Part shown: positions 1-8,101 of the stretch, piece after piece
Layout of the letters: every line of letters begins with the position of its first letter
How positions within the stretch are numbered: position 1 is the stretch's first letter
Source: an uncultured Thermoanaerobaculia bacterium
Lineage (GTDB): Bacteria; Acidobacteriota; Thermoanaerobaculia; Multivoradales; Multivoraceae
Length of the DNA: 64,000 nt
NCBI GenBank assembly: GCA_951813015.1
Contig: CATOTG010000008.1
Span: 124,001-188,000, forward strand
Direction of reading: 5' to 3'
Notes under the pieces: generated by a model
Database searches by the model: none
What the model saw: the letters and a program-made list of their open reading frames with translations, nothing else
What the model was told of the DNA's origin: nothing
Position numbers and translations under genes: made by a program

Positions 1-1764
1 GCCGAAGCGCATCGTCCGCTGGGCGATCTTGCGCAGTGGAATCGCCTTGTCGGGCGAGCCCTTGACCTGCACCGCGCCGTCCTTGATCTCGAGATCCTCG
101 GGGTCCGCTTCGAACGTTTCGGCCGCGAGTTCCAGCGTCTGGCGGCGTGCCTCCCGGGCCGCCTGGATGACGGGCGGGCCGACCGTGTAGATCGTCTTGC
201 TGCCGCCCGAAGCGCCGGCGTACGGCCCCGACGACGTGTCGCCCGTTGCGACGGTGACCTTGTCCGGGTCGACTCCGAACGCCTCGGCCGCCATCAGGGC
301 CATGCTCGTGTTCGTTCCGTTGATGTCGGCCGTGCTGATGTGGACCTTCAGCGTGCCGTCCGTCTGCAACGCACAGGCGGCGGAAGCCGGCTCCGTGCCG
401 CCGGGCCAGGCGCCGAGCGCGATGCCGATGCCCCGTCCCTCGGCGCGCGCCTGCGCGCGGTTCTGCCACGCCGGATGATCGCGAAGAGCTTCCAGGACCT
501 GCCGCTGACCCATCCCGGCCCAGGGCATCCCGGACGCCATCGGGTTGCCTGCCTCCGAGGCGTTCTGCAGTCGGAACTCGACCGGGTCGAGGTCGAGTTC
601 GCGAGCGAGCAGGTCGAGAACCGTTTCCACGACGAAGGCCGCCTGGGGAGCGAGCGGCGCCCGGTAGGCGCCGACCGACGGCTTGTTCGTCGTCACCTCG
701 AAGCCGCCCACCGCCTGGTTGGGGGTCTGATAGGAGCTTCCCAGCAGGGTCCCGGCCAGGGCGGTCATCGACGAAGGAAAACAGCCGCAGTCGATCGCCA
801 GGTCGGCCTCTAGAGCAGTGAGCTCTCCACTGCGCTTCGCTCCGGCCCGAATCGTGATCCGGGTCGAAGGGGCGGGTGTCGCCGCCAGCATCTCTTCGGT
901 CCGGGTCATCACGAGGCGGACGGGCCGCTGGTGCTTTGTGGAAGCAAGCGCGAGGAGAGGCTCGTACAGCACGAACTTGCCGCCGAAACCGCCGCCGACC
1001 GGAGTGCCGATCACCTTGACCTGGTCCTGGGACAGGCCGACCATTCCGGCAACCGCGTCGCGAACGAAGAAGGGCGCCTGGGTCGAGCTGTAGACGGTCA
1101 TCCCGTTGCCCATCGGGTCCGGGTCGATCAGGGCGGCGTGGGGCTCGAGGTAGGACTGATGGACGGACGCCGTGTGGAAGACCCTTTCGACGACCGCGTC
1201 CGCCTCGGCGAAGCCGCGGTCGAGATCGCCGCGCTCGAAGCGCATCGCGTTCGTCACGTTGGGCGACGAGGACGCCGCTTCGTCTTCCTCCGACACGTCG
1301 CCGGCCCCGTGCGCGGCTGCCTCCTCGGACTGGCCGGGGAGGCCGTCCGGCCAGACGGCGGGCGCGTCGGCCGCCTCCGCCTGCTCGATCGTCACGACCG
1401 CCTCGAGCGGCTCGTAGTCGACGAGGACGGCTTCGGCGCCGTCTGCCGCAGCCGCTTCGTTCTCGGCGAGAACGAGGGCCACCGGGTGACCGACGAAGAT
1501 GACCCGCTCGCGCGCGAGAAGGAGCGTCGGCCGGTTCCGGGCCGGCAGTTCCGGCAGGTCGGCGGCGGTGATCACGGCGGCGACCCCCGGGATCGCCTCC
1601 GCGGCGGCGGTGTCGACGCTCAGCACTTCGGCGTGGGCATGCGGGCTGGTGACCAGGCGGGCGTGAAGCAGCCCCGGCCGGTCGAGGTCGCCGCAGAAGC
1701 GCAGCGATCCCTTGACCTTGGGTTCGCCCTCAAGCAGTTTCGTGGGTGTACCGATCGCCGCCAT
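1..1764 (-). CDS. Xanthine dehydrogenase/aldehyde oxidase-family molybdopterin-binding subunit (3' part outside window)
   Basis: The frame runs from ATG 1764 to the window edge without a stop: 588 codons of a protein that is normally about 750-790 aa. Residues ~1-110 form the a/b hammerhead domain (KLLEGEPKVKGSLRFCGD near the start). The Mo-binding part has VGGGFGGK at ~255 and GAYRAP at ~364, loops that contact the molybdopterin cofactor in this family. The loop is the AYRAP type, not the AYRCSFR loop of form I CO dehydrogenase, so CO oxidation is not supported; the substrate is unknown. An acidic, Ala/Ser-rich insert lies at ~130-165. GGAGA sits just before the ATG and a TACAAT -10-like box at 1828-1833. 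The FeS and FAD subunits usual for such enzymes are not in view and may lie beyond position 1. Family is certain, reaction is not. Confidence 0.93.
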   Translation of the reverse strand, partial: MAAIGTPTKLLEGEPKVKGSLRFCGDLDRPGLLHARLVTSPHAHAEVLSVDTAAAEAIPGVAAVITAADLPELPARNRPTLLLARERVIFVGHPVALVLAENEAAAADGAEAVLVDYEPLEAVVTIEQAEAADAPAVWPDGLPGQSEEAAAHGAGDVSEEDEAASSSPNVTNAMRFERGDLDRGFAEADAVVERVFHTASVHQSYLEPHAALIDPDPMGNGMTVYSSTQAPFFVRDAVAGMVGLSQDQVKVIGTPVGGGFGGKFVLYEPLLALASTKHQRPVRLVMTRTEEMLAATPAPSTRITIRAGAKRSGELTALEADLAIDCGCFPSSMTALAGTLLGSSYQTPNQAVGGFEVTTNKPSVGAYRAPLAPQAAFVVETVLDLLARELDLDPVEFRLQNASEAGNPMASGMPWAGMGQRQVLEALRDHPAWQNRAQARAEGRGIGIALGAWPGGTEPASAACALQTDGTLKVHISTADINGTNTSMALMAAEAFGVDPDKVTVATGDTSSGPYAGASGGSKTIYTVGPPVIQAAREARRQTLELAAETFEADPEDLEIKDGAVQVKGSPDKAIPLRKIAQRTMRFG

Positions 1765-1827
1765 GGGTTGTCTCCGTGCTGTCGCCGCCGGTGGACGGTG
1801 AGTCCGTTGGTCGGGATTGTGGGGGCG

Positions 1828-1833
1828 ATTGTA
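1828..1833 (-). promoter_or_regulatory. Possible -10 box (TACAAT) for the molybdopterin subunit gene
   Basis: TACAAT on the minus strand, about 65 bases upstream of the ATG at 1764 and downstream of the terminator at 1875-1910. It would let the enzyme gene be transcribed independently of the upstream short-ORF transcript. No convincing -35 box at normal spacing was found. Confidence 0.3.
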
Positions 1834-1874
1834 CGGAACCGGAGTCGCAAGGGAAGAGCGGCTTCGCAGCGGAG

Positions 1875-1910
1875 AAAAAAAGAGCCCCGAGGCGTATCCG
1901 CCTCGGGGCT
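1875..1910 (-). terminator. Strong intrinsic terminator
   Basis: On the minus strand a perfect 12-bp stem (AGCCCCGAGGCG paired across a 4-base loop, 1883-1910) is followed directly by seven T residues (complement of 1875-1881). It ends the transcript that starts near 2188 and carries the short ORF at 2025-2069, or acts as an attenuator ahead of the gene starting at 1764. Confidence 0.85.
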
Positions 1911-2024
1911 CCGTCGACGCTCGTGGACCGCGGTTTGCGCGGCTCGGCTGAGCGTGATTCTGGCCGATGGGATGGCGTGGGATCGTTTCCCGAAGGAGAT
2001 GTCCTGCGCCTGGCAGGGGTTTCC

Positions 2025-2069
2025 CTAGGGAGCCGCCACCTCCATCAAGCCGCTACTGCAGTACTCCAC
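2025..2069 (-). CDS. Short ORF (14 aa) with ideal ribosome binding site
   Basis: A GTG start at 2069 opens 14 codons ending in TAG; the peptide reads (V/M)EYCSSGLMEVAAP. AAGGAGGTG, a full-length Shine-Dalgarno sequence, lies at 2075-2083; its core is 7 bases from the GTG. Upstream is a TTGACA -35 box (2219-2224), and 115 bases downstream is a strong terminator (1875-1910). The region between the stop codon and the terminator contains several short hairpins, for example CCTGC/GCAGG and CCGCG/CGCGG with 5-base loops. I do not recognise the peptide. It could be a stand-alone small protein, a dual-function RNA, or a leader peptide controlling the molybdopterin enzyme gene. Translation is inferred from the ribosome site only. 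Confidence 0.5.
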   Translation of the reverse strand: MEYCSSGLMEVAAP

Positions 2070-2195
2070 TAGACCACCTCCTTTCCGGGCACATCCACAA
2101 GGTGGTGGGTCCCACCCCACCCGGTCACGGAATCGCCCCGAATGACCCCGGGACCGCCGCCGACGCCTCGCGACGCGAGCGGAACGACGAAGGGA

Positions 2196-2224
2196 TAGTT
2201 ATGGATTCGCCCCGACCTTGTCAA
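2196..2224 (-). promoter_or_regulatory. Promoter of the short-ORF transcript
   Basis: Minus strand: perfect TTGACA at 2219-2224, a 17-base spacer, then TAACTAT across 2195-2201 as a weak -10. Transcription would start near 2188, giving an RNA of about 310 nt that ends at the terminator at 1875-1910. Confidence 0.5.
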
Positions 2225-2248
2225 ACCTCCATGGTCGCAAGGGGTTAG

Positions 2249-2305
2249 CAGCCCGTGGAAAAGTCGCGCTGCATTCGATCGGTCATGCATCCCGCCCGGC
2301 ATCGT
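2249..2305 (-). repeat. Dispersed repeat, single copy
   Basis: On the minus strand this segment reads GATGCCGGGCGGGATGC, then a Cys-free stretch with CGAATGCAGCGCGAC, and ends in CCACGGGCTG. The same module occurs at 28482-28575 in the other orientation with its first 38 bp duplicated. It lies between genes in both places. Confidence 0.7.
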
Positions 2306-2457
2306 GCCATCCGTGCGCCCGATGACGGGCGCACGGACTGGTTCGCGGATGGCGCGGAGTGCGCCACCCGGGCAAGCTCCTCGGTCGCCCTTGTTCCCGG
2401 GATTGAGGGCGGCCCGATACGCTCCCTCGTCGCGCCTTGCTGGACGGGCGGCGCGCG

Positions 2458-4503
2458 TCAGGGGCTGGTCTCGGCCGGTGACGAGTCGCCGCTTGCCGCG
2501 GAGCTCGGCGACCGGCGGGGCCGCCTCCGCCTTCGCCTGCGGCGCCTGGTTGGGTTCGGTGTTCCGTTGCCGCTTGCCGCGGCCGCCTCGCTGCCCTTGC
2601 CGCCTGCGTCTGCCGCGGTGTCGGCCGCGGGAGTGTCGATGCCCGGCACCTTGATGGCTTGTGTTCCGGCCGTCTTCTTCGTCCTGGCGGCGGGTTTCCT
2701 CGTGCTCTTCTTCGCCCTTCCGGCGCCGTCCTGCTTCGCGGCGCGCTCCTCCTTGGGCGCCTTCTCCCCGGGCGCCTCCTCCTTCGCCTTCGCCTTGCGA
2801 GCGGCTGCGGGTCGCCGCCTTCGTCCGCCGCGCCGGCGCCGTCGCTTCGGCGTACTCTCCGTCGCGCTCTCGCCGGCTTCGGCGGCACGGTCCTCGGCTT
2901 CGGCCTCGGCTTCGACCTCGGGTTCGACCGACTCGCCGTCCGTGTCGCCAATCGAGGGCGTGGCCAGCATCTCCTGCTCGAGCCTCTTCTCCTTGGCCTC
3001 TTCCTTCTCCCTCTTCTTCACGTCGGCCAGGTCGCGCGCGAGCCAACGGATGTCCGGCTCGCGGCCCTCCAGATGCGGCTGCCCCGAGATCTCGATCTCG
3101 AGATCGAACTCCCTGGCCAGGTTGACGAGAGCCTCCCGGTGGCGGTTCTGGAAGAAGTCGGCCAGCTCGGGTTGCACGGCAATCTGCACGCCGCGCATGT
3201 AGCCGCCGGCGCCGTGGGACTCGATGTTCCGCAGCAGACGCAGGGCGACGAGGTCCGGACTGGCGACGCGGCCGGTGCCGGCGCAGTTGGGGCAATCGCC
3301 GTGGGTCCGCAACTGGAGCGCCTGGTGGATGCGCTGGCGGTTGATTTCGAGCAGTCCGTTGGCGCTGATCCGGCTGACGCTGAAGCGCGCCTTGTCCGCC
3401 TTCATCGCGTCCTTCATCGCCTTCTCGACCTTGCGCCGGTTGCGGGGGCTGCGCATGTCGATGAAATCGACGACGAGCAGGCCGCCGATATCGCGCAGCC
3501 GGAGTTGCCGGCCGACCTCCGCCGCGGCCTCGACGTTCGTGTTCACCGCGGTTTCTTCCTGGCTCGACCCCTTCTTGGAGCGGCCCGAGTTCACGTCGAT
3601 GGCGGTCAGCGCCTCGGTCGGGTCGATCACGATCGAACCGCCCGAGGGCAGCTCGGCCCGCCGTTCGAAGATGTTCTCGATCTGGGGTTCCAGGTCGTAG
3701 ACCGAGAAGAGCGGCCGGCGGCCGGTGTAGCGGTTGAGAGACGTCTTGCTGCGCGGCATGAAGGCCCGCATGTACTGCTCGGCGCGCGCGTAGGCGGTGT
3801 CCTCATCGACCCAGACCTCCTGAATCGAGCTGTCCAGGTAGTCCCGGAGCCCCTGGAGCACGATGTCCTGGTCGCTGTAGAGGAGCTTCGTGCCCTTCGA
3901 GTCGCGGGCATCGCGGGAAATGCGCTTCCACAGGCGCAGCAGTGCGTTCATGTCCCGGCTGAGCGCCGTCTTCGTTTGGCCCAGGGCGTTGGTCCGCACG
4001 ATCACGCCGCCGCCGTCCGGTACCGGCAAGGACTCCGCCAACGCCTTCAGCTTGAGGCGGACCTCCTCCGTGTCGACCTTGCGGGAGACGCCGCAGGTCT
4101 TGTCAAAGGGAGAGAGAACGAGGTAGCGACCTGCCAGACTCAGGTTGGTCGTCAGGGCGGCGCCCTTGTTGCCCTCGGGCTCGCGGGTGATCTGAACGAC
4201 GATCGGACGGCCGCGGACGAGCACGTCCTCGATCTTCGGCCGCTTCGACTTGGAGGCCGCCTGGTAGCAGGCGTCGGGCACCACGTCCTGAATGGCCAGG
4301 AAGCCGTGCTTCACAGCGCCGTAGTCGATGAACGCGGCGTTCAGGCTCGGCTCGATGTTCGCGATCTTGCCGTAGTAGATGTTGCCGCGGGTCAGACCAC
4401 GCTCGGCGATGTCGACCTTCAGGTCTTCGAGTACCGAGTCGTTGGCGATGGCGATGCGGAGCTCGGTCGAGCTCTGCGCGTTGATGAGCATTCTTCGGGT
4501 CAC
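2458..4503 (-). CDS. rng: Ribonuclease E/G family endoribonuclease
   Basis: A 681-aa single-strand-specific endoribonuclease for mRNA turnover and rRNA processing. It begins MTRRMLINA, matching the RNase E/G start; GTG 4503 is favoured because GGAG lies five bases upstream. An S1 RNA-binding domain covers ~35-115. The DNase I-like catalytic core has the metal-binding aspartates in AIDVNSG (~305) and VVDFIDM (~345), and the Zn-link motif CPNCAGTGR follows near 410. Beyond ~515 the protein turns into an Ala/Glu- then Lys/Arg-rich low-complexity tail with arginine runs, longer than in RNase G and resembling the disordered scaffold region of RNase E. It is divergent from hflX, with a structured 388-bp region between them. 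The family is sure; the choice between rne and rng is not. Confidence 0.95.
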   Translation of the reverse strand: MTRRMLINAQSSTELRIAIANDSVLEDLKVDIAERGLTRGNIYYGKIANIEPSLNAAFIDYGAVKHGFLAIQDVVPDACYQAASKSKRPKIEDVLVRGRPIVVQITREPEGNKGAALTTNLSLAGRYLVLSPFDKTCGVSRKVDTEEVRLKLKALAESLPVPDGGGVIVRTNALGQTKTALSRDMNALLRLWKRISRDARDSKGTKLLYSDQDIVLQGLRDYLDSSIQEVWVDEDTAYARAEQYMRAFMPRSKTSLNRYTGRRPLFSVYDLEPQIENIFERRAELPSGGSIVIDPTEALTAIDVNSGRSKKGSSQEETAVNTNVEAAAEVGRQLRLRDIGGLLVVDFIDMRSPRNRRKVEKAMKDAMKADKARFSVSRISANGLLEINRQRIHQALQLRTHGDCPNCAGTGRVASPDLVALRLLRNIESHGAGGYMRGVQIAVQPELADFFQNRHREALVNLAREFDLEIEISGQPHLEGREPDIRWLARDLADVKKREKEEAKEKRLEQEMLATPSIGDTDGESVEPEVEAEAEAEDRAAEAGESATESTPKRRRRRGGRRRRPAAARKAKAKEEAPGEKAPKEERAAKQDGAGRAKKSTRKPAARTKKTAGTQAIKVPGIDTPAADTAADAGGKGSEAAAASGNGTPNPTRRRRRRRRRPRRSPSSAASGDSSPAETSP

Positions 4504-4891
4504 AAAATCTCCGGGTGACGGCGAGTGCGCCGTCGGTTGAATCGGGTGGGACGCTTCCGGTTGCGCGGGCGCCGGGCCACGGCGGGATTCCGTGAACGGA
4601 ATCCGCCGGGCGGCTGCCCCGCGTTCGCTGCAGTTCCACCTGCGCGAGAAGCTTCAGGAACCGGATCGTCATTCCAGTCGGCGGCGGGTGTAGCCTTGAG
4701 TGCACCACGGGCTGTCGGGACGGCCCTCGGGCGACCTGAGTCGTCTCTGAATGGACGGACTGTCTAAAGGACAAAGGCTGAAGCCAAGCGCTTACTCGTA
4801 CTGTCGAGTGCGCGGCGCTCGCCAAGTGGGGCCAGCGTCGCCGCCGAGGCGGCAAGCATAGCAGTTTCTTGACTTTGCGACTCAAAGCCGA
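4504..4891. other. Divergent intergenic region with structured RNase E/G leader
   Basis: No gene is seen in these 388 bp between rng (leftward) and hflX (rightward). A stable hairpin at 4581-4607 (GGCGGGATTCCG / CGGAATCCGCC, TGAA loop, one bulge) would lie in the 5' leader of the RNase mRNA. A weaker inverted repeat with ACTCG/CGAGT arms is near 4795-4815. In E. coli the long rne leader binds RNase E for autoregulation; a similar role here is inference only. Confidence 0.5.
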
Positions 4892-6568
4892 ATGAGACCC
4901 GTTCACGGCGACGTTCGCGGACTGAAAGCCGCGCAGCGAGGCGCTCTCGAGCGCACCTACCGGCGGAAGGTCCGCCCGGACCAGGTCGTGTCGACCGAAC
5001 TGGCCCGTCATCTGTGCTCGCTGTCCCGAGAGATCGGACGTCAGGTCGGCGTACTGTTGACCCGCGACGGCGCGGTCAGCAAGGTGATCGTCGGCGATGC
5101 CAGGCAGCTCGAGATTCCCGACATCGGGCGCCTCAGGGGAGGCCCGGGACGCTTCCGGCGGCTGCGTCTCGTCCATACCCACCTGCGGGGCGAGAGTCTG
5201 ACCGCCGACGACCTGAACGATCTGGCCCTGCTGCGACTGGACATGGTCGCGGTGGTCCAGGCCCTCGACGACGGTTCCGCGGGCGGCATCGAAGTCGCTT
5301 GGCTGGCGCCCGAACCCGCGGCGGACGTGACTGCCGGGTCGGCGCAGTTCCTTCGCGTCGACGCGCCGCAGGTCTACGAACTGGACCTCGACTTCGCGGC
5401 GACCATCCGGGCCGTCGAACGGGAAATGGGCCGGCGGCGCGGCGGCCGCGAAGCGCAGGGCGAGCGGGCCCTCGTGATCGGCGTCAGACCGGACGACGGC
5501 CACTTCAGGGAGACGGTCGAGCTCGTGCGCTCGGCCGGCGTCGAAGTCGCGGGCGTGATGCGTCAGCGCCGTTCGCGCATTCATCCTCGAACCGTCGTGG
5601 GACGGGGCAAGCTGACGGAAATCGTGCTGCAGAGCATGCGCGCGGGCGCCGAGGTCGCGATCTTCGACATCGACCTGAAGCCCGCGCAGGCTCGGGCGTT
5701 CGAGGACGCGACCGGCCTGAAGGCGATCGACCGCACCCAACTGATTCTGGACGTGTTCGCGCAGCGTGCCCGCTCGCGGGACGGCAAGCTGCAGGTCGAA
5801 CTGGCCCAGTTGCGGTACTCCCTGCCGCGGCTGACCGAGAAGGACAAGGGACTTTCCCGGCTGACCGGAGGCATCGGCGGCCGAGGGCCGGGCGAAACGG
5901 TGCTTGAGGTGGGCCGCCGTCGCATTCGCGACCGGATCCGCAAGCTCGAGAAGCAGGTCGAACGGCTGTCGCGGCAGCGGGACGTTGCCCGCAGCCGGCG
6001 GCGCGACCGGCGGGTGCCGGTGCTGTCCCTGATCGGCTATACGAACGCCGGCAAGAGCACGCTCCTCAACGCGCTGACCCGCAGTTCGGTGGAAACCGCG
6101 TCGCAGCTCTTCGTGACCCTGGACCCGACCAGCCGCCGGATTCGCTTTCCGAGGGAGGGCGAGGTCGTGATCACCGACACGGTCGGGTTCATCGCCGAAC
6201 TCCCGCCGGACCTCGTCCGTGCGTTCCGGGCCACCCTGGAAGAGCTCGGCGACGCGGATCTGCTGCTCCACGTCGTCGATGGTTCCGATCCGGCGTGGCG
6301 GACCAAGGCGGAAGCGGTGGACGGGCTGATCGAGGAGTTGTCGCTCGGTTCGAAGCCGCTGCTGGTCGTGCTGAACAAGTGCGATCTGGTGACGGACGAG
6401 CGCGCCGGCCTGCTGGCGGATCGGCTCGATGCGGTCGCCGTCAGCGCGCACACGCGGGCGGGTCTGGACCGGCTCGTGGACGCCGCCGAAGAGGCGATGG
6501 GCAGGACCGTGCCGCTGCTGCCCGGGCCGTCCACGAACCCTGGCGCGGCCCGTGTCATCCGATCCTGA
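4892..6568 (+). CDS. hflX: GTPase HflX
   Basis: A 558-aa ribosome-associated GTPase that splits stalled ribosomes in better-known bacteria. The N-terminal HflX domain is about 180 residues longer than in short homologues. The glycine-rich linker GGRGPGETVLE lies near 330-340, followed by a coiled-coil stretch (~345-375). The GTPase domain has G1 GYTNAGKST (~381), G3 DTVGF (~430) and G4 NKCD (~494). It is transcribed away from the RNase E/G gene. No Shine-Dalgarno is visible before ATG 4892, so the exact start is not certain. The C-terminus is short after the G-domain. Confidence 0.95.
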   Translation: MRPVHGDVRGLKAAQRGALERTYRRKVRPDQVVSTELARHLCSLSREIGRQVGVLLTRDGAVSKVIVGDARQLEIPDIGRLRGGPGRFRRLRLVHTHLRGESLTADDLNDLALLRLDMVAVVQALDDGSAGGIEVAWLAPEPAADVTAGSAQFLRVDAPQVYELDLDFAATIRAVEREMGRRRGGREAQGERALVIGVRPDDGHFRETVELVRSAGVEVAGVMRQRRSRIHPRTVVGRGKLTEIVLQSMRAGAEVAIFDIDLKPAQARAFEDATGLKAIDRTQLILDVFAQRARSRDGKLQVELAQLRYSLPRLTEKDKGLSRLTGGIGGRGPGETVLEVGRRRIRDRIRKLEKQVERLSRQRDVARSRRRDRRVPVLSLIGYTNAGKSTLLNALTRSSVETASQLFVTLDPTSRRIRFPREGEVVITDTVGFIAELPPDLVRAFRATLEELGDADLLLHVVDGSDPAWRTKAEAVDGLIEELSLGSKPLLVVLNKCDLVTDERAGLLADRLDAVAVSAHTRAGLDRLVDAAEEAMGRTVPLLPGPSTNPGAARVIRS

Positions 6569-6766
6569 GATGATCGTGAACGGAGTTCGGTCCTGCGAGT
6601 CGATCCCGACCGGCGCCGGAGTGGTTCCGCCGCGGCGTTTCTGCGGGTCCTCGACGAGGCGGCCAACCGGTAGCGGCCGCCCGGGAACGCGGGCCTTCTG
6701 CCCGGCTCCGCTCGACGCGCCCGGACCGCCGCCATGTCGTCAGCGGGTCGAGTGACGCGGCGACCG

Positions 6767-6772
6767 TAGAAT
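6767..6772 (+). promoter_or_regulatory. -10 box placing the start codon at the 5' end of the mRNA
   Basis: TAGAAT lies seven bases upstream of ATG 6780 and there is no Shine-Dalgarno sequence. A start point 7 bases after the -10 box gives a leaderless mRNA. The same layout recurs at 10106, 22512, 50868, 52861 and 59481. Confidence 0.45.
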
Positions 6773-6779
6773 GAGGCTG

Positions 6780-7247
6780 ATGGACAGGGGTCACGAGCCT
6801 TGGCCCGCCAGGGCCATCGTCTACTACGACGGCGACTGCGCGCTCTGCAACTGGTCGGTGGCGCGGTGCCTGGCACAGGGCGTGCCATCGGGAGTCCGCT
6901 TCGCGCCGCAGAGCAGCGAGCTGTTCAGACGCCTGGTCGATCTGCGCCCCGACCTCGCCGGTGTCGACAGCATGGTGATCCAGAGCTTCCCCGGCGGCGA
7001 CCCGGACCAGGGCGGATCGCCGGCCGATCCGGCAGGCAGAATCCGTGTGCGCAGCGAGGCGGTAATCTGGCTCGCGTCCCGGCTGCGCGGGCCCGAGCGA
7101 TGGCTGGCGTTGCTGCCGTGGATGGCGCCCCGGGCGATCCTGGACTGGGGCTACAGGCAGGTGGCGAAGAATCGCCGGCGCGTCGGACGGCGGCTTGCCG
7201 AGTGCCCGGCGCCGACGCCGGAACAGCGGCGCTACTTCCTGGCGTGA
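6780..7247 (+). CDS. DCC-family thiol-disulfide oxidoreductase-like protein (DUF393)
   Basis: A 155-aa protein with the signature IVYYDGDCALCNWSV close to the N-terminus: the D-C-x-x-C motif that names the DCC family and resembles a thioredoxin-fold active site. The rest shows the usual helical layout ending in a basic segment. ATG 6780 is preferred over ATG 6771, because 6771 overlaps the TAGAAT -10 box and 6780 fits a leaderless start. Its last codons overlap the GTG of the phosphopantetheinyl transferase gene (GTGA), so the two are probably co-transcribed. The physiological substrate of the family is not known. Confidence 0.85.
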   Translation: MDRGHEPWPARAIVYYDGDCALCNWSVARCLAQGVPSGVRFAPQSSELFRRLVDLRPDLAGVDSMVIQSFPGGDPDQGGSPADPAGRIRVRSEAVIWLASRLRGPERWLALLPWMAPRAILDWGYRQVAKNRRRVGRRLAECPAPTPEQRRYFLA

Positions 7248-8053
7248 AAGCCGCCAACGGAGTTCCTCCCGGCCTGGCGCGCCGCCTTCCTCGCCACATC
7301 TGCGCGGCGGCGCACCGGATCGGCCGGATCGAGGACCTCCGCGACGAGGCGGAGCGTCTGAAGATCACTCTTCCTGCCTCCCTCGAACGCGCCATCGACA
7401 AGCGTCGCCGGGAGTACCTGGCGGGGCGCATCAGCGCGGCGCGCGCGCTGTCGGACCTGTTGGGGACCGCCGTTGCCGAGGGCGATGCGGAGCGCCTCCT
7501 CACCGGCCGACCAGAGGCGATCGCAGTCGCCGCAGACGGGGACGATGTCCCGCTGTGGCCGGACGGTGTGGTCGGTTCGATCTCCCACGGCGCCGGCTTC
7601 GGCTTCGCCGCGGTTGCGGCCGCGGACTGCTACCGGGGCCTCGGCGTTGACGTGGAACGTGTCGTTTCGGCGGATCAGGCCTTGCGTCTCGGACCGCGGG
7701 TGTTGACCGATCGGGAACTCGACCTCCGTCGCGGCGAGCACTGCTGCCTGACCAGGGAGGAGATGTTCACGCTCGCGTTCTCGGCCAAGGAGAGCGCGTA
7801 CAAGGCGCTGTTTCCAGTCCACCGCCGTGTGCTCGGGTTTTCGGATGTCGAACTCGAGCGGCGGGACGGCGCGAAGGGCACAAAGCGCAGCGGAGACCTG
7901 CGGCTGCGCGCGACGATCGACCGCGATGCGGGCGTAGCGGCAACCCTGGTCGGCTGCTACGCGATCACCTGCGATGCTGGCGGTACAAACGGCGCCGCTG
8001 CCTGTCGATTGTGGACGCTGGTGATGGACGGGTCGGACGGAGGCCGTCCGTAG
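7244..8053 (+). CDS. 4'-phosphopantetheinyl transferase, EntD/Sfp type
   Basis: A 269-aa enzyme that transfers the phosphopantetheine arm of CoA to a serine of carrier proteins. Motifs in order: SISHGAG (~107), GLGVDVE (~129; the Asp and Glu bind Mg and CoA) and FSAKESAYKALF (~178), which together define the EntD-like class used mainly for secondary-metabolite carrier proteins. GTG 7244 overlaps the stop of the DCC gene; an open frame continues upstream to 6800 but is antisense-like noise inside the DCC gene. No polyketide or peptide synthetase lies in the window, so its partner is unknown. A convergent hairpin follows at 8065-8088. Confidence 0.9.
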   Translation: MKAANGVPPGLARRLPRHICAAAHRIGRIEDLRDEAERLKITLPASLERAIDKRRREYLAGRISAARALSDLLGTAVAEGDAERLLTGRPEAIAVAADGDDVPLWPDGVVGSISHGAGFGFAAVAAADCYRGLGVDVERVVSADQALRLGPRVLTDRELDLRRGEHCCLTREEMFTLAFSAKESAYKALFPVHRRVLGFSDVELERRDGAKGTKRSGDLRLRATIDRDAGVAATLVGCYAITCDAGGTNGAAACRLWTLVMDGSDGGRP

Positions 8054-8064
8054 CGCTGCGGTGT

Positions 8065-8088
8065 TCGGCTTCAGCAAGCGGAAGCCGA
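8065..8088. terminator. Hairpin between convergent genes
   Basis: TCGGCTTC and GAAGCCGA form an 8-bp stem with an 8-base loop between the stop codons of the transferase (8053) and the PQQ dehydrogenase (8102). There is no T-run, so it may be a weak bidirectional terminator or only a barrier hairpin. Confidence 0.4.
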
Positions 8089-8101
8089 GCGCCTGAACGG
8101 G

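Larger units (their letters stand above)
2026..2457. other. Intergenic region between RNase E/G and the short ORF
   Basis: This stretch holds the 5' leader and promoter of the short-ORF transcript (about 2070-2224) and one copy of a dispersed repeat (2249-2305). No other gene is seen; long open frames here on both strands are GC-driven shadows. Confidence 0.6.

Noticed and set aside
1..1764. CO dehydrogenase large subunit (CoxL)
   Set aside because: The AYRCSFR active-site loop of form I CoxL is absent; the loop reads GAYRAP.
2074..2084. Plus-strand CCACCTCCTTT looks like the 3' end of 16S rRNA
   Set aside because: It is simply the complement of the ideal ribosome site of the short ORF on the minus strand; no rRNA sequence precedes it.
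1883..2090. 6S RNA, tmRNA, SRP RNA or RNase P RNA
   Set aside because: None of the conserved cores of these RNAs could be found on either strand; the element is left as unclassified.
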